Source: Pseudonocardiales bacterium
GTDB lineage: Bacteria; Actinomycetota; Actinomycetes; Mycobacteriales; Pseudonocardiaceae
Assembly (NCBI GenBank): GCA_019244165.1
Contig: JAFATA010000075.1
Span: forward strand, 18,135-82,134
Direction of reading: 5' to 3'
Length of the DNA: 64,000 nucleotides
Position numbers and translations under genes: made by a program
Notes under the pieces: generated by a model
Told to the model about the DNA's origin: nothing
The model's input: only the letters and a program-made list of their open reading frames with translations
Databases searched by the model: none
Part shown: positions 18,944 to 29,470 of the stretch, piece by piece
Numbering within the stretch: the first letter of the stretch is position 1
How the letters are laid out: each line of letters begins with the position of its first letter

Positions 18944-20443
18944 ATGTCCCGAGATGTACTGAGTCCTACCGAGTCTGTACTGAGCCCAATGGAGCCGAGC
19001 CCAATGGAGCCGACTGTCGTCGACCCGCCCCTGAGCGCTATTGAACGGTGGCGCTCGCTACCGGCGGCGCAACAGCCCGACTGGCCCGACCCGGTGTCGG
19101 CCCGTGACATAATGGCGGAACTCGCCAACTGCCCACCTTTGGTCGCTGCACGGGAATGCGATCTTCTCAAGCACAGGCTGGCCGCGGTAGCGCGAGGTGA
19201 GGCGTTCCTGCTCCAGGGCGGGGACTGCGCGGAGCGGTTCGACGGCGTGACCGCCGACACCGTGCACAACAAGTTGCAGGCCCTGCTGCAAATGTCGGCC
19301 GTGCTGACCTACGCTGCCTCGATTCCGGTGATAAAGGTTGGTCGTATTGCCGGACAGTACGCCAAACCTCGCTCGAAGGCGACCGAGACCCGCGACGGCA
19401 TCACCCTGCTCTCGTACCGGGGTGATGCGATCAACGGGCACGAGTTCACCTCGGCAGCGCGCATTCCCGACCCACGCCGGCTCCGGCGGATGTACGAGTT
19501 GTCGGCGGTCACGCTGAACCTCATCCGGACGTTCGCCACGGGCGGCTCCGCCGCACTGAGCGAAGTGCACGCCTGGAACCAGGCCTTCATCGCCCGTTCG
19601 CCGACTGGTCGCCGCTACCGCCGGCTCACCGGTGAGATCGACCGCGCGCTGCGCTTCATGCGCGCCTGCGGCGTCGATCCCGCCGCGGTTCACACCACCG
19701 AGCTGTTCACCAGCCACGAAGGTCTGCTCCTGGATTACGAGACCGCGCTGACCCGAATCGACACGCACACCGGACGTCCGTACGCGACGAGCGGGCATAT
19801 GCTGTGGATCGGTCACCGGACCCGCGACCTTGGCGGTGCACACGTCGACTACTTCTCCCGCATCGCCAATCCGATCGAGGTCAAGCTCGGCCCGAATGTC
19901 ACCCCAGACACCGCGCTCGGGCTCATCGACAAGCTTGACCCGCACCGTGAGCCGGGCAGACTCACCTGCATCATCCGCATGGGTACCGAGGCGATCTGGG
20001 ACAGGCTGCCCGACCTCGTGCACAAGGTCACCGCCTCGGGTGCACAGGTGGTATGGGTGTGCGATCCCATGCACGGCAACACCTTCGAATCACCCAGCGG
20101 GCACAAGACGCGACGCTTCACCGACATCCTGTGTGAGGTGGAGAGTTTCTTCGCCGTGCACAGGGCGTTGGGCACGCACGCCGGCGGCATCCACGTCGAA
20201 CTCACCGGAGAAAACGTCACTGAATGCGTAGGTGGCGGCGCCGACATCACCTTCGGGGATCTCCACCACCGCTACGAAACGAGCTGCGATCCCCGACTCA
20301 ACCGGAGCCAATCACTCGACCTCGCTTTCCTGGTAGCCGAAATGATAATGACCCCGGAACGCTCGAATCCCGGCACGGCACCACGAGGCCGCCCTGGCCC
20401 AGTGGAGCACTCACCCCGCCCGCCTAACGGGCCACGGTCATGA
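18944..20443 (+). CDS. Class II 3-deoxy-7-phosphoheptulonate (DAHP) synthase
   Basis: LLQGGDCAERFDG, RIAGQYAKPRSK, WIGHRTRDLGGAHVDYFSRIANPIEVKLGP, CDPMHGNT. Confidence 0.93.
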   Translation: MSRDVLSPTESVLSPMEPSPMEPTVVDPPLSAIERWRSLPAAQQPDWPDPVSARDIMAELANCPPLVAARECDLLKHRLAAVARGEAFLLQGGDCAERFDGVTADTVHNKLQALLQMSAVLTYAASIPVIKVGRIAGQYAKPRSKATETRDGITLLSYRGDAINGHEFTSAARIPDPRRLRRMYELSAVTLNLIRTFATGGSAALSEVHAWNQAFIARSPTGRRYRRLTGEIDRALRFMRACGVDPAAVHTTELFTSHEGLLLDYETALTRIDTHTGRPYATSGHMLWIGHRTRDLGGAHVDYFSRIANPIEVKLGPNVTPDTALGLIDKLDPHREPGRLTCIIRMGTEAIWDRLPDLVHKVTASGAQVVWVCDPMHGNTFESPSGHKTRRFTDILCEVESFFAVHRALGTHAGGIHVELTGENVTECVGGGADITFGDLHHRYETSCDPRLNRSQSLDLAFLVAEMIMTPERSNPGTAPRGRPGPVEHSPRPPNGPRS

Positions 20444-20456
20444 GAAGTTATCGATC

Positions 20457-21323
20457 CTACGGTGGTAGGCATGCCAACAGCACAGCCTGGGTAAGGTCAT
20501 CATCGAAGTAAGGGAGCATGCTGGTAAAATCCGGACAAGAGTTCACCTCAAGCACGAGCGGACCATATGCCGTTTGCAAAATGTCGATTCCGGCGTGGCC
20601 GAGCCCGAGGGCGCGGGCCGCGTTTTCGGCCAACGTGCTCTCGCGCGGTGTCAAGTCGACAGGACGTTGCGTTGCTCCGCGCCCGATGTTGCTGCGCCAC
20701 TCGTTTCCAGTGGCTGTCCGTAGCGTCGCCGCCAGTAAACGCCCGCCCGTGACGACGGCCCTTGTGCTGCACCCACGGAATTCCGTGACCTCCGGTTGCA
20801 CGATCAGAGCTCCAGGCCCTTCGGCGTGGAGCTCACGAAAGGCCTGCGCCAGGGAGGCGGCGTGCCCCGCGCGACGGACCCATCGGCCCTGCGCTCCGTG
20901 AGGGCGCTTGATAACCACCGGGTACTGAATTTCTTCGGCCACAGAGAGTGCACGTTCCAAGTCCAGCGAGCAGATAGTGCTCGGCACCTGGGGGACTGCG
21001 GCGTGTGACAGTTGGACCGCCGTCGCCGCCTTATCGTCCGCCGTCAACACGCTGTCTACCGGGTTCTGCGTGTATGCGCGCCGCGAGAGTATGCGCAGCG
21101 CATGTACCGTCACCGGGTACCCGAAAAGCATATAAGGAGCAAGGCTGGTGATGTCAATAGCACCCGCCGCGTCACGGACCACCGTTGCTCCGTTGAAGCT
21201 GATGTCGACGGTGAGCGTCGGAAGGTCGATAACCCGGACGGGAATATCAAGTTCGGCGGCCCCTTCGGCAAGTCGGGCAGGCACGTTCGTAGCATAGGGA
21301 TTGCGCACGACGCCAAGCATCAT
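20457..21323 (-). CDS. RimK-like ATP-grasp ligase (second of pair)
   Basis: YPVVIKRPHGAQGRWV...LEVNSCPDFTSM; start ATG at 21323 overlaps the upstream stop (ATGA). Confidence 0.75.
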   Translation of the reverse strand: MMLGVVRNPYATNVPARLAEGAAELDIPVRVIDLPTLTVDISFNGATVVRDAAGAIDITSLAPYMLFGYPVTVHALRILSRRAYTQNPVDSVLTADDKAATAVQLSHAAVPQVPSTICSLDLERALSVAEEIQYPVVIKRPHGAQGRWVRRAGHAASLAQAFRELHAEGPGALIVQPEVTEFRGCSTRAVVTGGRLLAATLRTATGNEWRSNIGRGATQRPVDLTPRESTLAENAARALGLGHAGIDILQTAYGPLVLEVNSCPDFTSMLPYFDDDLTQAVLLACLPP

Positions 21324-22267
21324 GTGACGGTGTCCCCTCCTCGGCGCGCCCCTCTCCGGCGCATCAGGGCGAGTTGGAGTATGGCGCCCGCGACGTCCTG
21401 GCCGGTCACGGCAGAAATACCCGCGAAGCCAGCCCAAGCGTCGACCTCGAGAACCCGAACGGTTCCGTCGTCGTCCTCGATCAGATCGACACCTCCATAG
21501 TCAAGGCGGCAGGCTTCCAATGCCGCCACCGCCGTGGATGCCGCCGGGTGCTCGGAGGGAAGCCGGGTGGGGGTTGCGCCAAGCGTGAGATTAGCCCTGA
21601 CTTCACCGGGAGCCGCTTGGCGCTGCATTAATGCCACGCAAGTACCATTCACCACGAAAGCACGAACGTCGCGGCCGCCTCCCCCCACTAAAGGCTGAGC
21701 GACGTAGTGCTCTCTGGCGAGTGGCACCAGAGACCCGAATGGCACCAGGGACCGTTGCCCGAAGTCGTCCTCCCAAGCCGCCAGGAGCTCACCCGTCGAC
21801 CCAAAAACGCGGATCCCCTCACCCCGAACCCCATGAGCCGGCTTCAGGATCACTGCTCGATGATGCGCAAGGCACTGCATGGCCTCTTCGCTCGGCTCAA
21901 CGAAAGCGATCGTGTGGACAATCGGTACCCGAGCGCGACGCAACGTGAGATAAGTCAACAACTTGTCTCGCGAACGGTATGCGGCGTCCGGTTCATTCAA
22001 GACGATGGCTCCTTCGGATGTCCACAGTTTTAATACAGGAGTCACGATTCCTTGGAATGCCGAGACCGTACGGTGCAGAATGATTCCTGGCCGCTCCGGC
22101 CGGCCGTCATAACAGCCCAGGATCCCCCCGTCCCTGCAGTGAACCTGAAGCCGGTGAGGTTCCCATGTCACCAGCCGGATACCGCGGGTCCGGGCGGCCT
22201 CACATAACAACGTCCAGTTAGAAGTTCGCACAGTGGGATAGTGCAGCACCACGATATCCTCCATCAT
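21320..22267 (-). CDS. RimK-like ATP-grasp ligase (first of pair)
   Basis: AVILKPAHGVRGEGIRVFGS...YGGVDLIEDDDGTVRVLEVDAWAGF. Confidence 0.8.
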   Translation of the reverse strand: MMEDIVVLHYPTVRTSNWTLLCEAARTRGIRLVTWEPHRLQVHCRDGGILGCYDGRPERPGIILHRTVSAFQGIVTPVLKLWTSEGAIVLNEPDAAYRSRDKLLTYLTLRRARVPIVHTIAFVEPSEEAMQCLAHHRAVILKPAHGVRGEGIRVFGSTGELLAAWEDDFGQRSLVPFGSLVPLAREHYVAQPLVGGGGRDVRAFVVNGTCVALMQRQAAPGEVRANLTLGATPTRLPSEHPAASTAVAALEACRLDYGGVDLIEDDDGTVRVLEVDAWAGFAGISAVTGQDVAGAILQLALMRRRGARRGGDTVT

Positions 22268-22569
22268 GTAGATTGTACATGCTCTAAACTGTCGCTACGA
22301 TGGCGCTCGCGACTTTAGGGGCTACTTTAGCAACACTGTTCCCCTGATTCCGGCGGGACGCCCGCTCGCGACGGGCGCTATGACCCGCGTGCTCCCTACG
22401 GTTGTGACACACCCAGGAACCGTCGCCTTGGGCGATCCAGGTTTCGGTAGGGCCGCCGTTGTTGGGCAGGAAGGTGAGGTGGTTCCATCCCCCGCCGGAA
22501 AGGGGGAGAGCGGCGAAGAGCTCAAAAGGGCTGGCCTTGTCGGCGGTAGGGCACCCGCCGCACGGATGG

Positions 22570-23979
22570 TCAACTCATCCAGTGCAGCGCCGCCCGCAGG
22601 TCGGCCACGATGTGCAGGCGCATCCTGGCCGGCGCAGCATCACCGCCTGTGGCATTGCGCGGACCGCTTTCTGGGCCGTTTTCTGTGCCGTTTTTTGGGG
22701 GCACCAGCGCGTGCCGAAAACCCAGCCGGGCGGCCTCGGCCAGGCGTCGGCGCAGCCCGGTCACCTGCCGGACCTCTCCGGCTAACCCAACCTCCCCGAT
22801 CGCCACCGTGTGCGGAGGCAACAGCAGGTCCCCGGCAGCCGACGCGACGGCGAGCGCGACAGCGAGGTCGGCCGCCGGCTCCACCACGCGCATCCCCCCC
22901 ACCGTCGCGGTGTACACGTCTGATCCCGCCAGCCGCACCCCCCCGCGGCGCTCGAGGACGGCCAGGATCATCGCCACCCGTGATGAGTCCAGGCCGCTCA
23001 CCGCACGGCGGGGGTTGGTCAGCGCGGATTCAGCGACCAACGCTTGGACCTCGCCCAGCAGCGGCCGTTTGCCCTCCACCGCCACCGTCACCGCCGTGCC
23101 CGGCACCGCGCCATCGCGGTGGGTCAGGAAAAGTCCGGACGGGTCGGGTAAGCCGGTGATGCCCTCGTCGGTGAGCTCGAAGCAGCCGACCTCGTCGGTG
23201 GCCCCGAACCGGTTCTTGATCCCACGAACCATCCGCAGCGCGGAGTGCCGGTCGCCATCGAACTGCAGCACCACGTCGACCAGATGCTCCAGCACCCGGG
23301 GCCCGGCCACCGTCCCGTCTTTGGTGACGTGCCCCACCAGCACCACCGGCAGTCCGCGCTGCTTAGCGGTGCTGATCAGCGCGCTGGCCACCGCGCGGAC
23401 CTGGGACACCCCGCCCGGGCTACCCTCGACGGCGGCGCAGGACAGGGTCTGCACCGAGTCGACGATCAGCAGGCCAGGATCGAGGGCGTCGAGGTGCCCG
23501 AGCACCGCGGCGAGGTCGGACTCGGCGGCGAGGAACAGCTCGTCGTGCAGCGCTCCGGTGCGCTGCGCCCGCAGCCGAACCTGGCCGGTGGACTCCTCGC
23601 CGGTCACGTAGAGCGCGCGCCGGCCGGCCATTGCGCAGCGGTGCGCCACCTCCAGCAGCAGGGTGGACTTGCCCACCCCGGGCTCGCCGGCCAGCAGCAC
23701 CACCGCGCCGGGCACCAGGCCGCCGCCGAGTACCCGATCGAGTTCGGCCACGCCGGTGGCGGTGGCCTGCGCGGAACACAGCTCGATCTGGGAGATGGGG
23801 CGGGCCGGGGCCGAGGGCGCACCGGGGGCGACCGCCAGCACTGGCCGCGGGCCGGTCGGTGCCACGCTGCCCCAGGCCTGGCACTCCGGGCACCGCCCCA
23901 CCCACTTGGCGACCTCGTGGCCGCAATCAGCACAGCGGTGGGTGGCCCGGCTGGTAGCGACTGATCTGCCCATAGTCAC
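22570..23979 (-). CDS. radA: DNA repair protein RadA
   Basis: CADCGHEVAKWVGRCPECQAWGS zinc finger; GEPGVGKSTLLLEVA; KNRFGATDE. Confidence 0.93.
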   Translation of the reverse strand: MTMGRSVATSRATHRCADCGHEVAKWVGRCPECQAWGSVAPTGPRPVLAVAPGAPSAPARPISQIELCSAQATATGVAELDRVLGGGLVPGAVVLLAGEPGVGKSTLLLEVAHRCAMAGRRALYVTGEESTGQVRLRAQRTGALHDELFLAAESDLAAVLGHLDALDPGLLIVDSVQTLSCAAVEGSPGGVSQVRAVASALISTAKQRGLPVVLVGHVTKDGTVAGPRVLEHLVDVVLQFDGDRHSALRMVRGIKNRFGATDEVGCFELTDEGITGLPDPSGLFLTHRDGAVPGTAVTVAVEGKRPLLGEVQALVAESALTNPRRAVSGLDSSRVAMILAVLERRGGVRLAGSDVYTATVGGMRVVEPAADLAVALAVASAAGDLLLPPHTVAIGEVGLAGEVRQVTGLRRRLAEAARLGFRHALVPPKNGTENGPESGPRNATGGDAAPARMRLHIVADLRAALHWMS

Positions 23980-24034
23980 AGACGCTAGCCGCCCACCCTG
24001 ACAAGTTCGGGGGCACCGACGCCGGGGCCTGGAG

Positions 24035-24583
24035 CTAAGCGACCGAACTGGCCGCGTTAGACGGAGTACCCATCGGGACGAGCAAGGTGACTGTGCCGGC
24101 GTTACGGAACTGGAAGCTCACCGGGGTGTTCAGCCCCGTATACAGCGGCCGGCTGGTGGTGAGCACGATGCGCAGCTCACCGGCCACCAGCGGGCTGGCT
24201 GGCCGGCCGGTTGCGGGCAGGACACCAGAAGTGCCGATGACCATGCTACCGGGCGGGATCTGCGTGGTGCCCGACACCAACACCTGGCTGGCCGCTGGGC
24301 TGGTCACCGCGATCAGCTGCTCAGGGCCGCGTGCCTGGTTGATGATGGTGAGCACCACCGGGACGGCCGACCCGGCCGGGTAGACGCCCTGCTGGTTAGG
24401 GGGGTAAGGGATCAACGCGTTGCGTAGTGCGATGGTGTTTCCGACATCGCCAAAAGTTCCATTGACGGCGGAGGCCTGGCTGTCAGTTTGGGTGATCTGG
24501 CCCGCCGCACAGCCGACCAGCGCTAGCGCGGCGGCTGCGCCGCAGGCCACGATGCGAGCTGCGACGGTGAAGGGAACCCGCAT
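24035..24583 (-). CDS. Secreted lipoprotein
   Basis: Signal peptide with lipobox (AALALVGCAAG), start at 24583. Confidence 0.7.
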   Translation of the reverse strand: MRVPFTVAARIVACGAAAALALVGCAAGQITQTDSQASAVNGTFGDVGNTIALRNALIPYPPNQQGVYPAGSAVPVVLTIINQARGPEQLIAVTSPAASQVLVSGTTQIPPGSMVIGTSGVLPATGRPASPLVAGELRIVLTTSRPLYTGLNTPVSFQFRNAGTVTLLVPMGTPSNAASSVA

Positions 24584-24828
24584 CGGCACAGCGTATCCGA
24601 CAGGCCCATCCCCTCGACCCATGCCTCGGCGCCGTGGCCCGTCGATGCGGCCCGATCGATGCAGGTCCACAGTGGAGTGACGGTGAGCTGCGCGGTACCG
24701 AAGTTAGCTGATGGGGGCCGGTCGTCGGATCCTCTGACCTGCGACGACGCTCCAGGTGGGACCTATCCCCGCGCAGCGCGATTTCCGGACGTGGTAGCCT
24801 GGAGTCAGCGAAAGGGGCAGAGGACACT

Positions 24829-25317
24829 ATGGGCTTTAAGGTCGGAGAGACCGTCGTCTACCCGCATCACGGTGCCGCTCTCATCGAGGCCATTGAGACT
24901 CGAGTGATCAAGGGGGAGGAGAAGAAGTACCTCGTCCTCAAGGTCGCTCAGGGTGATCTGACCGTCCGGGTCCCCGCTGCCAACGCCGAATTTGTCGGCG
25001 TCCGGGACGTGGTGGGCCAAGAGGGTCTCGATCGAGTTTTCGAGGTGCTGCGTGCACCCCACACCGAGGAGCCGACGAACTGGTCGCGGCGGTACAAGGC
25101 CAACTTGGAGAAGCTCGCCTCTGGCGACGTCAACAAAGTGGCGGAAGTGGTCCGCGATCTCTGGCGGCGCGAGCGCGATCGCGGTTTGTCGGCCGGTGAG
25201 AAGCGCATGCTCGCGAAGGCCCGCCAGATCCTGGTGAGCGAGCTTGCCCTTGCCGAGGGCACCAATGAGGACAACGCCGAGGTGCTGCTCGACGAGGTCC
25301 TCGCCGCAGCCTCCTGA
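24829..25317 (+). CDS. carD: CarD-family transcriptional regulator
   Basis: [39 protein letters not shown]. Confidence 0.95.
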   Translation: MGFKVGETVVYPHHGAALIEAIETRVIKGEEKKYLVLKVAQGDLTVRVPAANAEFVGVRDVVGQEGLDRVFEVLRAPHTEEPTNWSRRYKANLEKLASGDVNKVAEVVRDLWRRERDRGLSAGEKRMLAKARQILVSELALAEGTNEDNAEVLLDEVLAAAS

Positions 25318-25334
25318 CGACATCGACAACCTGC

Positions 25335-26027
25335 GTGCCGGCTCCCCGGGTCGTGGCATTGGTGCCGGCGGCCGGGCAGGGCGTGCGGTTGGCGGCCGGG
25401 ATGCCGAAGGCCTTTGTGTCACTGTGCGGCCGGCCGTTGCTCTGGCACTGTGTGCACGGGTTGCTGGAGTCCGGTTGCGTCGAGGTGGTGGTGGTTGCGG
25501 TCGGTGAGCAACACCGTGACCAGGCCCGAGCAGTCGTCGCCGAGGCTGGCGAGCGGGTGCGGATCGTCACCGGCGGGGTGCACCGCTGCGACTCGGTCCG
25601 GGCGGCCCTGCACGCCGTGCCCGATGCCGAGGTGGTGCTGGTGCACGATGCCGCTCGCTGCCTGACCCCGGTCAGCGTGATCCAGGCGGTGGTGCAGGCG
25701 GTCCTCGCCGGGCAGCCGGCTGTGGTACCAGTCCTGTCGGTGGTCGACACGATCAAACAGGTGAGCCCCGACGGCCGGGTCGTGGACACGCTGGATCGGG
25801 CGGCCTTGCGGGTGGCGCAGACCCCGCAGGGGTTCGCCGCCGACCTGCTTCGGCGGGCGCACCAGGGAGCATCCGCTCTGGTAACCGACGACGCGGGGCT
25901 CGTGGAGGCCCTGGGGGAAACCGTGGCCACAGTGCCGGGCCACCCGTACGCCTTGAAGATCACCACCCCGTTCGACCTCGTCGTCGCTGAGGTGCTAGCC
26001 GGCGCGAAAGCCACCGGTCAGGCATGA
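25335..26027 (+). CDS. ispD: 2-C-methyl-D-erythritol 4-phosphate cytidylyltransferase
   Basis: [20 protein letters not shown]...[12 protein letters not shown]. Confidence 0.92.
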   Translation: MPAPRVVALVPAAGQGVRLAAGMPKAFVSLCGRPLLWHCVHGLLESGCVEVVVVAVGEQHRDQARAVVAEAGERVRIVTGGVHRCDSVRAALHAVPDAEVVLVHDAARCLTPVSVIQAVVQAVLAGQPAVVPVLSVVDTIKQVSPDGRVVDTLDRAALRVAQTPQGFAADLLRRAHQGASALVTDDAGLVEALGETVATVPGHPYALKITTPFDLVVAEVLAGAKATGQA

Positions 26028-26488
26028 GGGTCGGGATCGGCACCGACGTGCACGCGGTGGACGGCGGCCGGGACTGCTGGATCGCCGGGTTGCATTGGCC
26101 TGGACTGGCGGGGTGCGTCGGGCACTCCGACGGTGACGTCGCCGCGCACGCGTTGTGCGACGCTGCGCTGTCCGCTGCTGGCTTGGGTGATCTGGGTGCG
26201 GTGTTCGGCACCGACGAGCAGCGGTGGGCCGGGGCACACGGCGCCGAACTGCTCACCGAAGTGCGCCGCAGGTTGGCCATCCACGGCTGGGCGGTGGGCA
26301 ACGGTGCGGTGCAGGTGATCGGCAATGCGCCGCGGGTGGGCAGCCGCCGTGCCGAGGCGCAGCAAGTGCTCTCCGACGCCTTGGGCGGGCCCGTTTCGGT
26401 ATCCGGCACCACCACCGACGGTCTCGGGCTGACCGGACGCGGCGAGGGCATCGCCGCCGTAGCCGCAGTACTCCTGGTCCGTGCGTAA
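26024..26488 (+). CDS. ispF: 2-C-methyl-D-erythritol 2,4-cyclodiphosphate synthase
   Basis: [13 protein letters not shown]...[26 protein letters not shown]. Confidence 0.93.
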   Translation: MRVGIGTDVHAVDGGRDCWIAGLHWPGLAGCVGHSDGDVAAHALCDAALSAAGLGDLGAVFGTDEQRWAGAHGAELLTEVRRRLAIHGWAVGNGAVQVIGNAPRVGSRRAEAQQVLSDALGGPVSVSGTTTDGLGLTGRGEGIAAVAAVLLVRA

Positions 26489-26510
26489 CGGTTGATCTGC
26501 TCACCGCAAC

Positions 26511-27044
26511 TCAAAGACTTCGAGCCACCGCCTCCACCACCGGCCGCCACGAGAAGTGCACTACTGGTTTGTCGTCTCCCTCCCGAATCACTTCGTTCGG
26601 TAGCACGTCCACACCCCACTCGGTAAGCTTTTTTAGGTTTCTGCCAAATTCAGGATGCGCCGCCAAGCTCGGCTTGACATAGGGTACGACAATGATAGGC
26701 AATGTGAGCCCGATTGCCTCGTTGAGGATGCCCAGCGCGAACGTGTCACTGATGCCGGCTGCCCATTTATTGATGGTATTGAAGGTGGCGGGCACCACGG
26801 CGATGGCGTCAGCTCGCGGCAATGAGTCCGGATCATCAGGCAGCCGGTGATCGTGCCGGATCGGGTAGCCTGTCTGCTGGGCGAGTACCGGGCAATCGAT
26901 CCAACTCGCCGCGTGTGGGGTAGGGATAACGCAGATGCACCAACCTGCTTGGTGCAGTAGCTCGACCAGTTGGTCGATGTGTCGCGCCGGTGGCGCGGCA
27001 CAGACCACGAGGTAGAGCAGCGGTCTCGGCTGATCTTCGCTCAT
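26511..27044 (-). CDS. Flavoprotein (HFCD / PPC decarboxylase-like)
   Basis: AIAVVPATFNTINKWAAGISDTFALGILNEAIGLTLPIIVVPYV. Confidence 0.7.
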   Translation of the reverse strand: MSEDQPRPLLYLVVCAAPPARHIDQLVELLHQAGWCICVIPTPHAASWIDCPVLAQQTGYPIRHDHRLPDDPDSLPRADAIAVVPATFNTINKWAAGISDTFALGILNEAIGLTLPIIVVPYVKPSLAAHPEFGRNLKKLTEWGVDVLPNEVIREGDDKPVVHFSWRPVVEAVARSL

Positions 27045-28058
27045 GGCAGCAATCCGGCCCGGGCCGCCAGTCCCCGCAAGCCTGGCGTGTCACCCCGGCG
27101 TTCCCGCCCCATCAGGATGCTGATCAATGTTCTGGCTGACGCGTTGCATGATACGGTCTGTTCAGCGACCCGCTCCGCCTCGAGTAGGTGCAGCACCGCC
27201 ACGGCATCATCGGCTTGCCCAGCGGCGACCCAGCCCATTTCCAAGTGTACCTGCGAGCGGCGACCGCGCAACACGGCAGGCAAAGCCTGGGTGTTAATGC
27301 TCTCCGCAATGTGGGCCGCTTCCTTGGCGTTGCCAAGGATGGGAATGTACGGACAACTGATGGATAGCGACGTTGGTGGGACCAAAGGCCGTCCAGAACC
27401 AGTTGCCGTCACATCCGAGCTGCTCAGCAAGCTGGCCCGCTTCGCGCAGAACGTCCTGCGCCGCGTTATAGTCACCGCGCCGCGCGGCGATGATGGCGCG
27501 CAGCAACAGCAAAGAACCTCGTACCGAGAGCGCTTCCTCCTGCCGGCAGTTCAGGTGCGGAGTCGCCGCGACGCTGGCGATATTCTCTGTACCAAGGGTG
27601 AGAATCTGTTCGGCATTGGCTAGTTCACCAGCCAGCAGGAGGGCGCATGCTACCTGGTAGGTTGCGGAACCGACCAGCGCCGGGTGCTCGATTTCGTTGG
27701 CTGCCGTCATGGCGCGATCCGCAGCCACTGACGCCAAAACGATGTCGCCTAACTTCGTGGCGAGCTTGGCTATGGCGAGGTAGGCGGCGGCCTTGCTCAC
27801 GCTCATCGGTACCGGTAGCGGCGGGCCGAGCACGGCATTGCGCAGATCGTGCAGCACGCGGGCAAGCGGATCCGGTGCGACGGCGGAACTGCCGCGCTCG
27901 ACCCTCACGTGTGATGTGCGCGAGCCCAGCGCGACAGCGGCAAGGAAGCGGTCGCGTTGGGCGTCGGAGGCATTCTCCAGCGCCTGGTCCAGGGCGCGGC
28001 GCATCCGGGCCGGGGTCCATTCCATCCCCGGAGCGTAACGCGGGGCCTGCGACGGCAT
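27041..28058 (-). pseudogene. TPR-containing XRE-type regulator, frameshifted and lacking the N-terminal HTH
   Basis: ORFs 27294..28058 and 27041..27475 give consecutive parts of one regulator (FGPTNVAIHQLSV | GNAKEAAHIAESINTQAL) in different frames; no HTH in the first. Confidence 0.6.
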
Positions 28059-28075
28059 TGCCCTACGATCGCGTC

Positions 28076-29470
28076 GTGACCCTGCACCTTCATGACACCG
28101 CGACGCGCAGCCTGCGGGAGTTCGTCCCGCTCCGCCCTCGCACGGCGTCGATTTACGTGTGTGGGGCCACCGTGCAGGGTGTCCCGCACATCGGGCACGT
28201 GCGCTCGGTGGTGAACTACGACGTGCTGCGTCGCTGGCTGATGGCCACCGGCTACGACGTGCTGTTGGTGCGCAACGTCACCGATATCGACGACAAGATC
28301 CTCGCCAGGTCCGCCGAGGCGGGCCGGCCGTGGTGGGAGTGGGCGTACACGCACGAACGGGCGTTTGAGGACGCCTACACCGCGCTGGGCTGCCTGCCGC
28401 CCTCGGCGCTGCCGCGCGCCACCGGCCACGTTCCGCAGATGGTCGAGCTGATGGCGCGGCTGATCGAGACGGGGCACGCCTACGCCGCGGGTGGTGATGT
28501 CTACTTCGCGGTGGCCACGATGCCCGACTACGGCTCGCTGTCGGGGCAGCATCCCGACGAGGTCTGTCAAGGTGAGTCCGCCGCGTCGGGCAAGCGCGAT
28601 CCCCGGGACTTCACCCTGTGGAAGGGTGCCAGGCCCGGTGAGCCATCCTGGCCGACGCCGTGGGGGCCGGGCCGCCCCGGATGGCACCTGGAGTGCTCGG
28701 CGATGGCCACCACCTACTTGGGCCCGGAGTTCGACATCCACGGCGGCGGGGTGGATCTGGTCTTCCCGCACCACGAAAACGAACGGGCCCAGTCCCGGGC
28801 GGCCGGCGACCCCTTCGCCCGGTACTGGTTGCACAACGGCTGGGTGACGTTGTCGGGTGAGAAGATGTCCAAGTCCTTGGGCAACACGCTGTCCATCCCG
28901 GCCACCCTGCGCCGGGTCCGTGCCGTCGAGCTGCGCTATTACCTGATCGCCGCGCATTACCGGTCGGCTGTCGAGTATTCGGACGGGGCGCTGAATGAGG
29001 CGGTGGTCGCCTACCGGCGGATCGAGTCGTTCGTGCACCGGGTCCGGGAGCGCTGCGGGCTGCCCGAGCCACGCACCTGGTGCGCGCAGTTCGCTGCGGC
29101 GATGGACGATGACCTCGGCACCCCGGCCGCGTTGGCCGCCATCCACGCAAGCGTGCGCGAGGGGAACACGGCGCTGGACGCCGGGGAGCACCTGGCGGCG
29201 CTGGAGGCAGCCGGGTCGGTGCGCGCGATGACCGGCGTGCTGGGGCTGGACCCGCTGGCTGAGCAGTGGCGCTCGACGTCGGGGGCCGACGCCGCATCGG
29301 CGACGCTGGCCGCTCTGGTGGACCGGTTGCTGGCCGAGCGCACCGAGGCTCGCAACCGCCGTGACTACGCAACCGCCGACGCGGTGCGGGATCAGCTGCT
29401 GGCGGCCGGGATCGCCGTCGAGGACACTCCTGATGGACCGGTGTGGACAGGTAAGGGTCATGGCGGGTAA
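28076..29470 (+). CDS. cysS: Cysteinyl-tRNA synthetase (or paralog)
   Basis: [51 protein letters not shown] start at 28076. Confidence 0.92.
   Translation: MTLHLHDTATRSLREFVPLRPRTASIYVCGATVQGVPHIGHVRSVVNYDVLRRWLMATGYDVLLVRNVTDIDDKILARSAEAGRPWWEWAYTHERAFEDAYTALGCLPPSALPRATGHVPQMVELMARLIETGHAYAAGGDVYFAVATMPDYGSLSGQHPDEVCQGESAASGKRDPRDFTLWKGARPGEPSWPTPWGPGRPGWHLECSAMATTYLGPEFDIHGGGVDLVFPHHENERAQSRAAGDPFARYWLHNGWVTLSGEKMSKSLGNTLSIPATLRRVRAVELRYYLIAAHYRSAVEYSDGALNEAVVAYRRIESFVHRVRERCGLPEPRTWCAQFAAAMDDDLGTPAALAAIHASVREGNTALDAGEHLAALEAAGSVRAMTGVLGLDPLAEQWRSTSGADAASATLAALVDRLLAERTEARNRRDYATADAVRDQLLAAGIAVEDTPDGPVWTGKGHGG

Noticed and set aside
22322-22573. Short minus-strand ORF downstream of radA
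   Set aside because: Another frame reads GWNHLTFLPNNGGPTETWIAQGDGSWVCHN, which looks like a decayed protein end, but I cannot assign a family with confidence.
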